Source of the DNA: Klebsiella pneumoniae | GTDB lineage: Bacteria > Myxococcota_A > UBA796 > GCA-2862545 | Direction of reading: 5' to 3' | NCBI GenBank assembly: GCA_945861065.1 | Contig: CAMASI010000020.1 | Span: forward strand, 1-50,722 | DNA length: 50,722 nt | Shown here: piece after piece, positions 1 to 8,573 of the stretch | Layout of the letters: each line of letters opens with the position of its first letter | Position numbering within the stretch: the first letter of the stretch is position 1 | Translations under genes and position numbers: made by a program | The notes under the pieces: generated by a model | What the model was told of the DNA's origin: nothing | Seen by the model: the letters and a program-made list of their open reading frames with translations, nothing else | The model's database searches: none

Positions 1-186
1 CGGACGACGGATGTGACGGGCGAGATCAAGCTGCCGGCGGGCACCGAGATGGTGATGCCTGGGGACCGCGTCACTGTGGACGTGGAGTTGATCACGCCAG
101 TGGCGATGGAGAAACAACTCCGCTTTGCGATTCGCGAAGGCGGCCGCACAGTCGGCGCCGGCGTCGTCGCCAGGATTGGGGAGTGA
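1..186 (+). CDS. tuf: Elongation factor Tu, C-terminal fragment (cut by window edge)
   Basis: The window opens in frame inside a protein whose last 61 residues match EF-Tu domain 3, including [37 protein letters not shown] and a final RIGE. EF-Tu is the GTPase that brings aminoacyl-tRNA to the ribosomal A site. The fragment ends 7 bases before rpsJ, which is the common fusA-tuf-rpsJ arrangement. The 5' part lies outside the window. Identification is secure; whether this is tufA or tufB cannot be told. Confidence 0.97.
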   Translation, partial: RTTDVTGEIKLPAGTEMVMPGDRVTVDVELITPVAMEKQLRFAIREGGRTVGAGVVARIGE

Positions 187-193
187 GGAACTA

Positions 194-508
194 ATGTCTA
201 CCAGCAACAAGATACGGATTCGCCTCAAGGCCTATGATCACAAGCTGCTGGACAAGTCCGCGCGCGAGATCGTGGAGACTGCGCGCCGCACCGGTGTGCA
301 AATCCGCGGACCCTTTCCCCTTCCGACCACCATCAATCGCTGGACGGTGCTTCGCAGCCCGCACATCGACAAGAAATCGCGTGAGCAATTCGAACGGCGC
401 ACGCACCACCGCCTGCTCGACATCCTCGAACCCACACCGCAGACGGTGGACGCGCTCATGAAGCTCGACCTGTCCGCGGGCGTGCACGTCGAACTCAAGC
501 TGACCTGA
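194..508 (+). CDS. rpsJ: 30S ribosomal protein S10 (NusE)
   Basis: 104 residues, full length for S10, with the family blocks [22 protein letters not shown] and [14 protein letters not shown]10 assembles into the head of the 30S subunit and also serves as the antitermination factor NusE. The start is the ATG preceded by GAGGA; a longer open frame runs upstream through the end of tuf, but S10 proteins begin here. The next gene is rplD only 7 bases downstream, so rplC, normally in between, is missing. Confidence 0.98.
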   Translation: MSTSNKIRIRLKAYDHKLLDKSAREIVETARRTGVQIRGPFPLPTTINRWTVLRSPHIDKKSREQFERRTHHRLLDILEPTPQTVDALMKLDLSAGVHVELKLT

Positions 509-515
509 GTCCAAC

Positions 516-1139
516 ATGTCTACCGTTATCCTTTACAATCAGGACCACGCCGCTGTAGGCGAAGCAAGCCTGGACGACACGGTCTGGGGCATACAGGTGC
601 GCGAGCATCTGCTCTATGCCGCAGTCCGGTACCAGCAGGCCGCTGCGCGTCAGGGCACCCACCAGGCCAAGCAGCGCAGCGAGGTTCGCGGCGGAGGCCG
701 GAAGCCGTGGAAGCAGAAGGGTACAGGTCGCGCTCGCCAGGGGAGCACGCGCTCCCCGCAGTGGCGCGGCGGCGGCGTGACCTTTGGGCCAGTTCCACGC
801 GATCACGGCTTCAAGATGAACAAGGCAGTGCGCCGCTTGGCGCTGCGCTGTGCGCTCTCACGGCGTGCCGCTGAGAACAAGGTCGTCGTGCTGGACAGCT
901 TGACATTGGCCAGCATGAAGACGCGGCAAGTCGTAGACTTCATGGCGCGCTTTGACTTGGCCGACATGTTGCTCGTCGTGGACCGGAATGACGAGAACGT
1001 CACCCGCTCGGCGCGCAATCTGACTCGCGTCACCGTCCTTCCCACAGAGGGCGTGAATGTGTACGACGTTCTCAAGCGGAAGAACATCGTCATCACCCAG
1101 GAAGCCGTGGTTGCGCTGACCGCGCGGCTGGGAGGCTGA
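516..1139 (+). CDS. rplD: 50S ribosomal protein L4
   Basis: 207 residues, normal for L4. The Gly/Arg-rich tunnel loop is clear near residues 45-95 ([20 protein letters not shown]), followed by the globular C-terminal half with [10 protein letters not shown] and [15 protein letters not shown]4 binds 23S rRNA, lines the exit tunnel, and in some bacteria represses its own operon. It directly follows rpsJ here, an unusual junction because L3 normally precedes L4. One base separates it from rplW. Confidence 0.97.
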   Translation: MSTVILYNQDHAAVGEASLDDTVWGIQVREHLLYAAVRYQQAAARQGTHQAKQRSEVRGGGRKPWKQKGTGRARQGSTRSPQWRGGGVTFGPVPRDHGFKMNKAVRRLALRCALSRRAAENKVVVLDSLTLASMKTRQVVDFMARFDLADMLLVVDRNDENVTRSARNLTRVTVLPTEGVNVYDVLKRKNIVITQEAVVALTARLGG

Positions 1140-1140
1140 G

Positions 1141-1422
1141 ATGGATCTCAAGGACACGCTCGTTCGGTCCCTCATTACTGAAAAATCCACGACTCGTTTG
1201 GCGGATCGGACGTACGCGTTCGAGGTCGGAATGGGCGCGGAAAAGACGGATATAAAGGCTGCAGTTGAGAATTTTTTTGGCGTTCGAGTCGACGCCGTAC
1301 GCACGCTCGTCGTGCGCGGCAAGACTAAGCGCTTCGGCCGTTTCCAGGGCAAACGCAGCAACTGGAAAAAGGCCTACGTGACCCTCGCTGAGGGTCACGC
1401 CATCCAGGTGCTCGGAGCCTGA
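1141..1422 (+). CDS. rplW: 50S ribosomal protein L23
   Basis: 93 residues, with the typical L23 start ([16 protein letters not shown]), the central [15 protein letters not shown] and the loop [23 protein letters not shown]23 sits at the peptide tunnel exit, where trigger factor and SRP dock. It lies between rplD and rplB as in the canonical S10 operon, with almost no spacers. Confidence 0.97.
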   Translation: MDLKDTLVRSLITEKSTTRLADRTYAFEVGMGAEKTDIKAAVENFFGVRVDAVRTLVVRGKTKRFGRFQGKRSNWKKAYVTLAEGHAIQVLGA

Positions 1423-1424
1423 CC

Positions 1425-2252
1425 ATGGCTGTCAAGTCCTACAATCCAACGTCCCCTGCACGTCGGACCATCACGACCTCGGATTTTTCCGAGATCACGA
1501 CCTCCAAGCCGGAGCGCTCACTGGTGGCGCCCATCGGCCGGACTGGCGGGCGAAACAATACTGGTCGCATTACCGTCCGCCACATCGGCGGAGGGCATAA
1601 GCGCCGGTATCGTTTGATCGACTTCCGCCGCGACAAATTGGGCGTTCCGGGCACGATTGCCGCCGTAGCCTACGATCCGAATCGCACAGCGCGGATCGCG
1701 CTTGTTGTGTACCGAGACGGCGAGCGCAGGTACATTCTGCAACCGGCCGGCTTGGTTGTGGGCGATGCCGTGTTGGCTTCCAACCAGGCTGACATTCGGC
1801 CGGGGAACAGCATGGAGCTGGAAGCCGTCCCGTTGGGCACGTTTGTGCACAATGTCGAGCTGACCCTGGGCCGCGGGGGCCAGATGTGTCGTTCGGCGGG
1901 TTGTTTCGCGCAGGTCATGGCGAAGGAAGGCGGCTACGTGCTGCTTCGTCTGCCTTCGGGTGAGTTGCGCAAGGTGTGGGCCAAGAACCGCGCCACGATT
2001 GGGCAGGTCGGAAACATCGACCATGAGAATATCGTTGTCGGAAAGGCGGGGCGCAGTCGCTGGAAGGGCATCCGTCCAACCGTACGCGGAACCGCAATGA
2101 ACCCTGTTGACCACCCGCACGGCGGTGGCGAAGGTCGCGCGAAGGGGCGTCACCCTGTCACTCCGTGGGGCATGCCAACCAAGGGCTACCGCACGCGCAA
2201 GAAAAATAAGCCGTCCGGGCGTTTCATCGTGAAGCGTCGGTACGCGAAGTAG
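1425..2252 (+). CDS. rplB: 50S ribosomal protein L2
   Basis: 275 residues, full length. Family signatures are visible: the N-terminal [31 protein letters not shown], and the C-terminal block [21 protein letters not shown], whose conserved His lies near the peptidyl transferase centre. L2 is needed for subunit association and tRNA binding. ATG start 2 bases after rplW. Confidence 0.98.
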   Translation: MAVKSYNPTSPARRTITTSDFSEITTSKPERSLVAPIGRTGGRNNTGRITVRHIGGGHKRRYRLIDFRRDKLGVPGTIAAVAYDPNRTARIALVVYRDGERRYILQPAGLVVGDAVLASNQADIRPGNSMELEAVPLGTFVHNVELTLGRGGQMCRSAGCFAQVMAKEGGYVLLRLPSGELRKVWAKNRATIGQVGNIDHENIVVGKAGRSRWKGIRPTVRGTAMNPVDHPHGGGEGRAKGRHPVTPWGMPTKGYRTRKKNKPSGRFIVKRRYAK

Positions 2253-2264
2253 GCCGGGGGACAC

Positions 2265-2549
2265 GTGGCACGTTCAGTCAAGAAAGGGCCGTTTATTGAC
2301 GGTCACCTGCTCAGCAAAGTTCGCGCGGCGCGTGCCGGCGTGGGCCCGAAGGTCATCAAGACTTGGAGTCGTCGTTCCACGATTTCTCCGGACATGATCG
2401 GCCTGACGTTCGCTGTGCACAACGGTAAGCAATTCGTTCCCGTGTATGTGACCGAACAGATGATCGGGCAGAAACTCGGCGAGTTCTCCCCAACCCGGAC
2501 GTTCCGAGGCCATGCGGCAGACCGCAAGGCCAAAGCTCCGACTAAGTAG
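2265..2549 (+). CDS. rpsS: 30S ribosomal protein S19
   Basis: 94 residues beginning at a GTG ([16 protein letters not shown]). It carries the diagnostic [21 protein letters not shown] and [14 protein letters not shown] blocks. S19 pairs with S13 in the 30S head near the A site. The reading frame has no upstream ATG closer than the rplB stop, which supports the GTG start. Confidence 0.97.
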   Translation: MARSVKKGPFIDGHLLSKVRAARAGVGPKVIKTWSRRSTISPDMIGLTFAVHNGKQFVPVYVTEQMIGQKLGEFSPTRTFRGHAADRKAKAPTK

Positions 2550-2552
2550 GAG

Positions 2553-2894
2553 ATGGCCATGGAAAGTCACGCCAGTTTGAAGTTTGCTAGGGTGTCGGCT
2601 CGAAAGGCACGGTTGGTCGCTGACCTTGTGCGCGGTCGGGCTGTGCCGGACGCGATCCGGACGCTCACATTCTTGGACCAGAAATCCGCCCCGCTGATTC
2701 GAAAGCTTGTGGAATCAGCGATCGCGAACGCCGAACAGAAGAGCGAAGACGTGGACGTGGATAAGCTGGTGATCCGCGTAATCACCGTGGACTCGGGTCC
2801 CTCGCTTCGGCGGTTCCGGCCGCGAGCCCAGGGGCGCGCCACGAAGGTCCTCAAGAAGACCAGTCACATCACTGTCCAACTCGCGAACGAGTAA
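2553..2894 (+). CDS. rplV: 50S ribosomal protein L22
   Basis: 113 residues. The start of the globular domain (ASLKFARVSARKARLVADLVRG) and the C-terminal hairpin region (GPSLRRFRPRAQGRATKVLKKTSH) are typical of L22, whose beta hairpin lines the exit tunnel. Two ATGs lie two codons apart at the start; either may be used. It follows rpsS by three bases. Confidence 0.97.
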   Translation: MAMESHASLKFARVSARKARLVADLVRGRAVPDAIRTLTFLDQKSAPLIRKLVESAIANAEQKSEDVDVDKLVIRVITVDSGPSLRRFRPRAQGRATKVLKKTSHITVQLANE

Positions 2895-2902
2895 GGAATA
2901 CC

Positions 2903-3550
2903 ATGGGTCAAAAAGTCAATCCGACTGGGTTTCGCGTCGGAATTACTATGGGATGGGATTCCCGCTGGTACGCCGAAAAGGACTACGCTCGCTTTGTCGA
3001 CGAAGACTTGCGGATGCGTCGTTATGTTAAAGAGAAGCTGAAGTCAGCCGGCGTGGCGCGAATCCTGATTGAGCGTGCGGCAAACAAGGCGAAAATCTAC
3101 ATCCACGCGGCGAAACCGGGCATTGTGCTGGGCAAACGTGCAACGGGGTTGGATGCGTTGCGGGCGGACTTGCAGAAGCTCACGTCGTCGGAAGTCTTCG
3201 TGCACATCATGGAGGTGCGCAAGATCGATACGGAGGCCATACTTGTTGCGGAGAGCATTGCCGTCCAGCTTGAGAAACGAATCAGCTTCCGTCGCGCGTT
3301 GAAGAAGGCGATGCAACAGTCGCGGCGCGCTGGAGCCAAGGGCGTGAAGGTCATGTGTGCCGGTCGGTTGGGAGGCGCGGAGATGTCGCGCACCGAGTGG
3401 TACATGGAGGGCCGGGTGCCGCTGCACACGTTGCGCGCGAATGTGGATTTTGGAGTGGCCGAGGCGCACACGTCCTTTGGGACGATTGGCGTCAAGGTGT
3501 GGATTTTCAAGGGCGAGTTGATGCCCGGTGAGGATGCGCGCGCGGCCTAA
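2903..3550 (+). CDS. rpsC: 30S ribosomal protein S3
   Basis: 215 residues, full length. It starts GQKVNPTGFRVGI, has the KH domain region (KIYIHAAKPGIVLGKRATGLDAL) and the C-terminal domain with GVKVMCAGRLGGAEMSRTEW and GTIGVKVWIFKGE. S3 lies at the mRNA entry of the 30S subunit and contributes to mRNA unwinding. Placed between rplV and rplP as expected. Confidence 0.98.
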   Translation: MGQKVNPTGFRVGITMGWDSRWYAEKDYARFVDEDLRMRRYVKEKLKSAGVARILIERAANKAKIYIHAAKPGIVLGKRATGLDALRADLQKLTSSEVFVHIMEVRKIDTEAILVAESIAVQLEKRISFRRALKKAMQQSRRAGAKGVKVMCAGRLGGAEMSRTEWYMEGRVPLHTLRANVDFGVAEAHTSFGTIGVKVWIFKGELMPGEDARAA

Positions 3551-3579
3551 GGCCTTCGTCGCATTCGTGAGAGAAAACG

Positions 3580-3999
3580 ATGCTTAGTCCCAAACGAGTC
3601 AAATTTCGCAAACAGCAGAAAGGACGCATGGCTGGCGCGGCTTGGCGCGGCAGCAATGTGGACTTCGGCGATTTTGCCCTTCAGGCGACAACCTGCGGCT
3701 GGGTGACAGCGAGGCAGATCGAAGCCGCGCGTATTGCGATGACGCGGTACGTGAAGCGCGGCGGCAAGGTCTTCATTCGCGTGTTTCCGGACAAGCCGGT
3801 GACCAAAAAGCCTCTCGAGACCCGAATGGGGACTGGAAAGGGTGCGCCCGAGTTTTGGGTGGCGGTGGTCCAGCCAGGCCGCATTCTGTACGAGCTCGAT
3901 GGGGTTCCGGAAGATCAGGCACGAGAAGCGTTTCGCCTTGCGAGCCACAAACTGAACCTTCAGACTCGCTTCGTCCGCCGTTGCGACGAGGTGGTGTGA
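3580..3999 (+). CDS. rplP: 50S ribosomal protein L16
   Basis: 139 residues. The start [17 protein letters not shown] and the later [20 protein letters not shown] and PGRILYEL are L16 hallmarks. L16 organises the A-site tRNA pocket and central protuberance. The 29-base gap before it is the largest since the tuf end. Its stop overlaps the rpmC start. Confidence 0.98.
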   Translation: MLSPKRVKFRKQQKGRMAGAAWRGSNVDFGDFALQATTCGWVTARQIEAARIAMTRYVKRGGKVFIRVFPDKPVTKKPLETRMGTGKGAPEFWVAVVQPGRILYELDGVPEDQAREAFRLASHKLNLQTRFVRRCDEVV

Positions 4000-4316
4000 T
4001 GGCCGAAATCAGCCAAATGACGAACACCGACATTTCCGGCGAGCTCGGGCGCCTGGAGCGCGAACTCGTCACCCAGGGCTTCCAGCTCAAGACGCAGCGG
4101 CTCCAGAACACGGCAGGGCTCCGTCTGATTCGCAAGCAAATGGCCCGGCTTCACACAGAGGCCCGGCGGCGCGAGATTAGCCAAGGGTTGGCAAAAGGAG
4201 CGGTGGGTCATATCCGGCGTTCAGCGGCGCCGTTGGTCTCGGCGGCTGCACCGGCTCCGGCCGAGCGTGGTGGGTTCCTGGCGGGTATCGTTGACAAGCT
4301 AACGAATAAAGAATAG
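3999..4316 (+). CDS. rpmC: 50S ribosomal protein L29 with long C-terminal extension
   Basis: The ATG overlaps the rplP stop (TGATG). Residues 10-65 match the two-helix L29 fold (LERELVTQGFQLKTQRLQNT, then LRLIRKQMARLHTEARRRE). L29 is usually 60-75 residues, but this protein has 105: about 25 residues of a basic then Ala/Pro-rich linker, then a short possible amphipathic segment, GGFLAGIVDKLTNKE. L29 lies beside L23 at the tunnel exit, so the tail could reach chaperone or targeting factors; that is inference. No frameshift is apparent. Confidence 0.93.
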   Translation: MAEISQMTNTDISGELGRLERELVTQGFQLKTQRLQNTAGLRLIRKQMARLHTEARRREISQGLAKGAVGHIRRSAAPLVSAAAPAPAERGGFLAGIVDKLTNKE

Positions 4317-4429
4317 CTCCATGGGGCTCGGTGACGAGCAATATGCGCTGGTCAGCGTCCCTTCGGGGAGACCCTACCAGCCATTGCGTCGGCAGTGCCG
4401 CCGCTTGACAGACGTACGAGGATGATTTC

Positions 4430-4696
4430 ATGAGCGCGGAAGAAAAGACGACGGCCCGACGAGAACTCGTTGGGCGTGTAGTGTCGGACAAAATGGACAA
4501 GACCATCACGGTCGAAGTCACACGTCACGTGACGCACGCGACGTACCGCAAACACATGACCCAGATTCGCACGTTTAAGGCCCATGACCAAGACAACGCT
4601 TGCAAGGTGGACGATATCGTGGTGATTCGCGAGAGTCGGCCGCTTTCCAGGACCAAGCGCTGGGTCGTCGTTGAACATCGTCCGGCTGCGGCCTAG
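4430..4696 (+). CDS. rpsQ: 30S ribosomal protein S17
   Basis: 88 residues with the OB-fold S17 signature: [41 protein letters not shown] and [16 protein letters not shown]17 binds 16S rRNA early in 30S assembly. A 113-base spacer separates it from rpmC, unusual in this tight operon; I see a TTGACA-like hexamer in it but no convincing promoter. Confidence 0.97.
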   Translation: MSAEEKTTARRELVGRVVSDKMDKTITVEVTRHVTHATYRKHMTQIRTFKAHDQDNACKVDDIVVIRESRPLSRTKRWVVVEHRPAAA

Positions 4697-4710
4697 GTCC
4701 AGGGGGCGTC

Positions 4711-5079
4711 GTGATACAAGTAGAAAGTGTATTGGATGTCGCTGACAACTCTGGCGCGCGTAAGGTCAAGTGCGTCAAGGTGATTGGCGGGAGCAAGCGC
4801 GAATATGCCACTGTCGGCGATATTATCGTCGTTTCAGTGAAAGACGCGGTACCAAACTCGAAAGTGAAGAAGGGTCAAGTCGTCCGTGCTGTCATCGTGC
4901 GGACGACCAAAGAGGTTCGGCGGAAAGACGGTTCCTATATTCGCTTCGATAAGAACAGCGCGGTGCTGATCAACAAGGACAACGAGCCCGTAGGGAGCCG
5001 TATCTTCGGACCCGTTGCCCGGGAGCTGCGCGCTCGTTCATTCATGAAGATCATCTCACTTGCGCCTGAAGTCCTGTAG
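4711..5079 (+). CDS. rplN: 50S ribosomal protein L14
   Basis: 122 residues, exactly the family length, starting at GTG ([24 protein letters not shown]). [20 protein letters not shown] and [29 protein letters not shown] are diagnostic. L14 contacts L19 and 16S helix 14 at a subunit bridge and binds the silencing factor RsfS. It begins the spc section of the operon. Confidence 0.98.
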   Translation: MIQVESVLDVADNSGARKVKCVKVIGGSKREYATVGDIIVVSVKDAVPNSKVKKGQVVRAVIVRTTKEVRRKDGSYIRFDKNSAVLINKDNEPVGSRIFGPVARELRARSFMKIISLAPEVL

Positions 5080-5093
5080 GCGAAGGAGGAACG

Positions 5094-5420
5094 ATGGCAA
5101 CCAAACTACGAATCAAGAGCGGCGACGAGGTCAAGGTCATTGCTGGGGCGGCTCGCGGTCGCGTCGGGAAGGTTTTGCGCGTATTGCCCGATGACCGCAA
5201 GGTCGTGGTTGAGGGTGTCCATCGCGTCACCCGTCGGCAGCGACCCGCTGGCGGCCAGGCCGGCGGCACGATTGAGAAAGAACTTCCGATTGACTTGTCG
5301 AATGTGGCCCTGTGGGACGCTGCGACACAATCTACGGTGAAGGTCGCGCGCAAGGTCGATGAGAACAACCGGACCTTTCGGGTAAACCGGAAGACGGGCC
5401 AACCCATTGACAAGCGCTGA
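5094..5420 (+). CDS. rplX: 50S ribosomal protein L24
   Basis: 108 residues. The KOW motif is clear near residues 5-35 ([26 protein letters not shown]), followed by [13 protein letters not shown] and the C-terminal [18 protein letters not shown]24 initiates 50S assembly. A GGAGG Shine-Dalgarno lies just ahead of the ATG. Confidence 0.97.
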   Translation: MATKLRIKSGDEVKVIAGAARGRVGKVLRVLPDDRKVVVEGVHRVTRRQRPAGGQAGGTIEKELPIDLSNVALWDAATQSTVKVARKVDENNRTFRVNRKTGQPIDKR

Positions 5421-5427
5421 GGGCGAA

Positions 5428-5979
5428 ATGGAGAAATACACCCCACGGATGCGCACGCACTACGATTCTGTCGTCGTGGTGAAGTTGCGCGAAGATTTCA
5501 AGTATGAGAACCCGATGCAGGTTCCGCGCTTGAGCAAGGTCGCACTGAATCTGACGACCAAAGAGGCGCTTCAGAACGTCAAAGTCCTGGAGAGCGCGGT
5601 GGACGAGATGACTCTGATCGCGGGGCAGAAAGCCGTGATCACGCTGTCTCGCAAGTCCATCGCGAACTTCAAGCTACGCGAGGGTGTCCCGCTGGGCGTG
5701 AGAGTCACGCTTCGTGGCGCACGTATGTGGGAGTTCGTGGACCGCCTGATCACCATCGCTATCCCGCGCATTCGCGACTTTCGTGGCGTGAGCCCGAAGG
5801 CGTTTGATGGTCGCGGCAACTTTTCGCTCGGACTTACCGAGCAGATCATCTTTCCTGAGATCGACTACGACAAGGTGTCGCGTATCAACGGAATGAATAT
5901 CGCTTTTGTCACCACGGCCCGGACTGACGAGGAAGGCAGAGCATTGCTCCGTCACCTCGGCATGCCGTTCGCCGCCTGA
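5428..5979 (+). CDS. rplE: 50S ribosomal protein L5
   Basis: 183 residues from the ATG at 5428 ([17 protein letters not shown]). An earlier in-frame ATG at 5407 overlaps rplX and would add a non-family leader. Family blocks: [45 protein letters not shown] and [21 protein letters not shown]5 binds 5S rRNA and the P-site tRNA. The following gene should be rpsN (S14), but rpsH comes instead, 17 bases later. Confidence 0.97.
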   Translation: MEKYTPRMRTHYDSVVVVKLREDFKYENPMQVPRLSKVALNLTTKEALQNVKVLESAVDEMTLIAGQKAVITLSRKSIANFKLREGVPLGVRVTLRGARMWEFVDRLITIAIPRIRDFRGVSPKAFDGRGNFSLGLTEQIIFPEIDYDKVSRINGMNIAFVTTARTDEEGRALLRHLGMPFAA

Positions 5980-5996
5980 GCATCGGAGCGCAGGTC

Positions 5997-6389
5997 ATGA
6001 CCGATCCAATCGCCGACATGCTCACGCGGATTCGCAATGCCCAGCAAGCTGGACATGCGACCGTGTTGGTACCACGCTCGAAAGTCAAGCTCGCATTGGC
6101 CCACGTGCTCAAGCGCGAAGGGTTCATTGAGGGCTACATCAACGACGAATCGACGTTGACGAGTCCGATGAAACTGTTTCTCAAGTACGACGCTCGGAGT
6201 CGCGGTTTGATCCGCGGCATTCAACGAGTGAGCCGTCCTGGACGCCGCGTGTACGCGGGGACGGATGAGATTCCACGAGTCCGAAGCGGCTTGGGAGTCA
6301 CCATCCTGACCACGCCGAAGGGCATACTCTCCGATGCGCAGGCCAGAGCGGCAGGCGTTGGCGGCGAGATCATCTGTAAGGTCTGGTAG
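5997..6389 (+). CDS. rpsH: 30S ribosomal protein S8
   Basis: 130 residues. The start TDPIADMLTRIRNAQQAGH and the C-terminal YAGTDEIPRVRSGLGVTILTTPKGILSDAQAR are S8 hallmarks. S8 binds the central domain of 16S rRNA and in Escherichia coli represses spc operon translation by binding the rplE mRNA. Here it directly follows rplE because rpsN is absent from its usual place. Confidence 0.98.
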   Translation: MTDPIADMLTRIRNAQQAGHATVLVPRSKVKLALAHVLKREGFIEGYINDESTLTSPMKLFLKYDARSRGLIRGIQRVSRPGRRVYAGTDEIPRVRSGLGVTILTTPKGILSDAQARAAGVGGEIICKVW

Positions 6390-6417
6390 TCGCGCCCTTC
6401 AGGCCGCGGAGGCATCG

Positions 6418-6951
6418 ATGTCTCGAATTGGTCGTCTTCCCATTCCGGTTCCAAGTGGCGTGCTTGTGCATGTCGCGGACGGTTTGGTGTCGGTAACGGG
6501 TCCAAAGGGCACTTTGGAACAGCCTGTTGTAGCGGGTACCGCAGTCTCTTGCGAAGAGGGGATTGTTACCGTGGTCCGCAGCTCGGATGACGGTCCGGTG
6601 CGGGCAGCGCACGGGCTTATGCGGGCGTTGATTCGCAACATGGTAGTGGGCGTGTCCGAGGGGTTCGGTAAGAACCTGGATGTGCACGGCGTTGGGTTTC
6701 GGGCGGAGGTGCGTGGGCGCGAACTCGTGCTCAACATCGGGTACTCACACCAAGTGGAGTACAAGGTACCGAAAGGCGTCGATGTCAGTGTGACGAAGGC
6801 GACCCGAATCACTGTGACGGGTCACGATCGTCAACAGGTTGGGCAGGTAGCGGCGATCATTCGCGGCTTCCGTCCGCCGGATCATTACAAGGGTAAGGGC
6901 ATCCGTTACGAGACGGAGAAGCCTAGGATCAAGGAAGGCAAGTCGGCTTAG
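6418..6951 (+). CDS. rplF: 50S ribosomal protein L6
   Basis: 177 residues from the ATG giving [15 protein letters not shown]; a longer frame upstream overlaps rpsH and is not family-like. The two tandem L6 folds are visible, ending with [29 protein letters not shown]6 lies near the sarcin-ricin loop at the factor-binding site. Confidence 0.98.
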   Translation: MSRIGRLPIPVPSGVLVHVADGLVSVTGPKGTLEQPVVAGTAVSCEEGIVTVVRSSDDGPVRAAHGLMRALIRNMVVGVSEGFGKNLDVHGVGFRAEVRGRELVLNIGYSHQVEYKVPKGVDVSVTKATRITVTGHDRQQVGQVAAIIRGFRPPDHYKGKGIRYETEKPRIKEGKSA

Positions 6952-6962
6952 CGAGGACGGAA

Positions 6963-7319
6963 ATGGCAAAGACCAATCCAAATGCCGTCGCGCGGGCGCG
7001 GCGGAAGAAGCACATCCGGAAAGGAATTCGTGGCACTGCGGCTCGTCCGCGGTTGTGCGTGTTTCGAAGCGGGAAGCATATCTATGCGCAAGTCGTGGAC
7101 GACTTGGCGGGCGTTACGCTCGCCTCGGCGTCCTCGATGCCCGAGGACTCACCGCGCGGCTCCAATCGCGTCGGTGCGAGCGACGTAGGGCGGCGATTGG
7201 CAGAGGCCGTCGTTGCTCTTGACATCCGTCGGGTCGTATTCGACCGCAACGGATACCTCTACCACGGGCGTGTGGCGGCGTTGGCGGACGCCGCTCGCGA
7301 AGCCGGCCTTGAGTTTTAG
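6963..7319 (+). CDS. rplR: 50S ribosomal protein L18
   Basis: 118 residues, with [25 protein letters not shown] at the N-terminus, [18 protein letters not shown] in the middle and [28 protein letters not shown] at the end. L18 binds 5S rRNA in the central protuberance. Standard position between rplF and rpsE. Confidence 0.98.
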   Translation: MAKTNPNAVARARRKKHIRKGIRGTAARPRLCVFRSGKHIYAQVVDDLAGVTLASASSMPEDSPRGSNRVGASDVGRRLAEAVVALDIRRVVFDRNGYLYHGRVAALADAAREAGLEF

Positions 7320-7328
7320 GAGTTTGCG

Positions 7329-7877
7329 ATGACCCGCGAGCAGAAAAGGCGGCGCGAAGATGAAGAGTCCACCCTCATAGAGAAGGTGATCTACATCAAT
7401 CGTGTAGCCAAGGTGGTCAAGGGAGGGCGACGGTTCTCCTTCTCTGCAATCGTCGTGGTCGGCGATGGCAAGGGCACGGTCGGCGTTGGCTTTGGAAAGG
7501 CCAACGAGGTTCCCGAGGCGATTCGGAAGGGCACCGAGCGAGCGCGGCGCCAAATGCAGACCATCCCTCTTGCGGGCGATACAATTCCGCACGAAGTGCT
7601 CGGCAAGTTTGGCGCTGGCCGGGTGATGCTGCGTCCGGCCTCCCCTGGTACCGGTGTCATTGCGGGTCCAGCGGTTCGCGCGATCATGGAGGCGCTTGGC
7701 GTTCACAACGTTCTGTCAAAGTCGTTGCGAACGGGCAACAAGCACAATGTGGTGCACGCGACATTCGCTGCGCTGGCTGAGCTCGAGTCGGTCGAGCAGT
7801 ATGCGACGCGAACAAACCGCGACGTCGAAGATGTGTACCGAAATTACACCGTGCGCGGGCATCTCGCTTCCGCCTGA
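7329..7877 (+). CDS. rpsE: 30S ribosomal protein S5
   Basis: 182 residues. The double-stranded RNA-binding-like N-terminal domain is present ([38 protein letters not shown]), followed by the C-terminal domain with [24 protein letters not shown]5 affects decoding accuracy and lies at the mRNA entry. Standard neighbours rplR and rpmD. Confidence 0.98.
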   Translation: MTREQKRRREDEESTLIEKVIYINRVAKVVKGGRRFSFSAIVVVGDGKGTVGVGFGKANEVPEAIRKGTERARRQMQTIPLAGDTIPHEVLGKFGAGRVMLRPASPGTGVIAGPAVRAIMEALGVHNVLSKSLRTGNKHNVVHATFAALAELESVEQYATRTNRDVEDVYRNYTVRGHLASA

Positions 7878-7884
7878 GGGTGCC

Positions 7885-8067
7885 ATGGCACGTTTGCAAG
7901 TCACATTGAAGCACAGTTCCATCGGCCGATCCGCCGATCAGCGCGAGCACCTTCGGGGCTTAGGTTTGCGCCACCCGGGGCATTGTCGTGTCCTGGAGAA
8001 TACGCCAGCGGTGCGCGGAATGGTCAAGCGCGTCCTGCATCTTGTTGAAGCTGTCGAAGTCGACTGA
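7885..8067 (+). CDS. rpmD: 50S ribosomal protein L30
   Basis: 60 residues, normal for L30: MARLQVTLKHSSIG, then LRGLGLRHPGHCRVLENTPAVRGMV, where family members have LGLRK and the NTPAVRGMI block. It is a small 50S surface protein. The start ATG lies 7 bases after rpsE. Confidence 0.96.
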   Translation: MARLQVTLKHSSIGRSADQREHLRGLGLRHPGHCRVLENTPAVRGMVKRVLHLVEAVEVD

Positions 8068-8078
8068 AGAAGGACGCA

Positions 8079-8540
8079 ATGGCGAACGAACTCTCGAATC
8101 TTAAGCCCGCACCTGGTGAAACCCGTACGCGGATGCGTGTCGGTCGCGGTGAAGGGTCTGGCAAGGGCAAGACCGCTGGACGGGGGACCAAGGGTGCCCA
8201 GTCGCGATCTGGCTACAACCGTCGGCCCAACTTTGAAGGTGGTCAGACGCCGCTTCGTCGGCGAATCCCCAAGCAGGGGTTCACGAACGTATTTGCCAAG
8301 GACTATGAGGCCATCAACCTTGAACGGTTGGTTTCCTTGCCTGCCGGAAGCGTCGTGACCGCTGAATCGTTGCATGAAGGCGGCTTCGTGTCTCGGATCG
8401 GGAAGGACGGCGTAAAAATCCTTGGGCGTGGTGACTTAGGGGTTGCCTTGCACGTGCGCGTGGCGAAGTTGACGCAGTCCGCGGCAGACAAGGTGCGCGC
8501 TGCGGGTGGAACGGTCGAAGGGCCTGTTCCGGGCGAGTGA
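8079..8540 (+). CDS. rplO: 50S ribosomal protein L15
   Basis: 153 residues. The start ELSNLKPAPGETRTRMRVGRGEGSGKGKTAGRGTKGAQSR is the Gly/Lys-rich L15 arm, followed by FEGGQTPLRRRIPKQGF and the C-terminal KILGRGDLG block. L15 contacts 23S rRNA late in 50S assembly. secY follows after 33 bases. Confidence 0.98.
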   Translation: MANELSNLKPAPGETRTRMRVGRGEGSGKGKTAGRGTKGAQSRSGYNRRPNFEGGQTPLRRRIPKQGFTNVFAKDYEAINLERLVSLPAGSVVTAESLHEGGFVSRIGKDGVKILGRGDLGVALHVRVAKLTQSAADKVRAAGGTVEGPVPGE

Positions 8541-8573
8541 CCGGGCCGGGGTTCGTCCCCGTGCGGAGACCGT

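Noticed and set aside
4405-4435. TTGACA at 4405-4410 as -35 of an rpsQ promoter
   Set aside because: No -10-like hexamer at 16-19 bases; the region is also the rpsQ ribosome-binding site.
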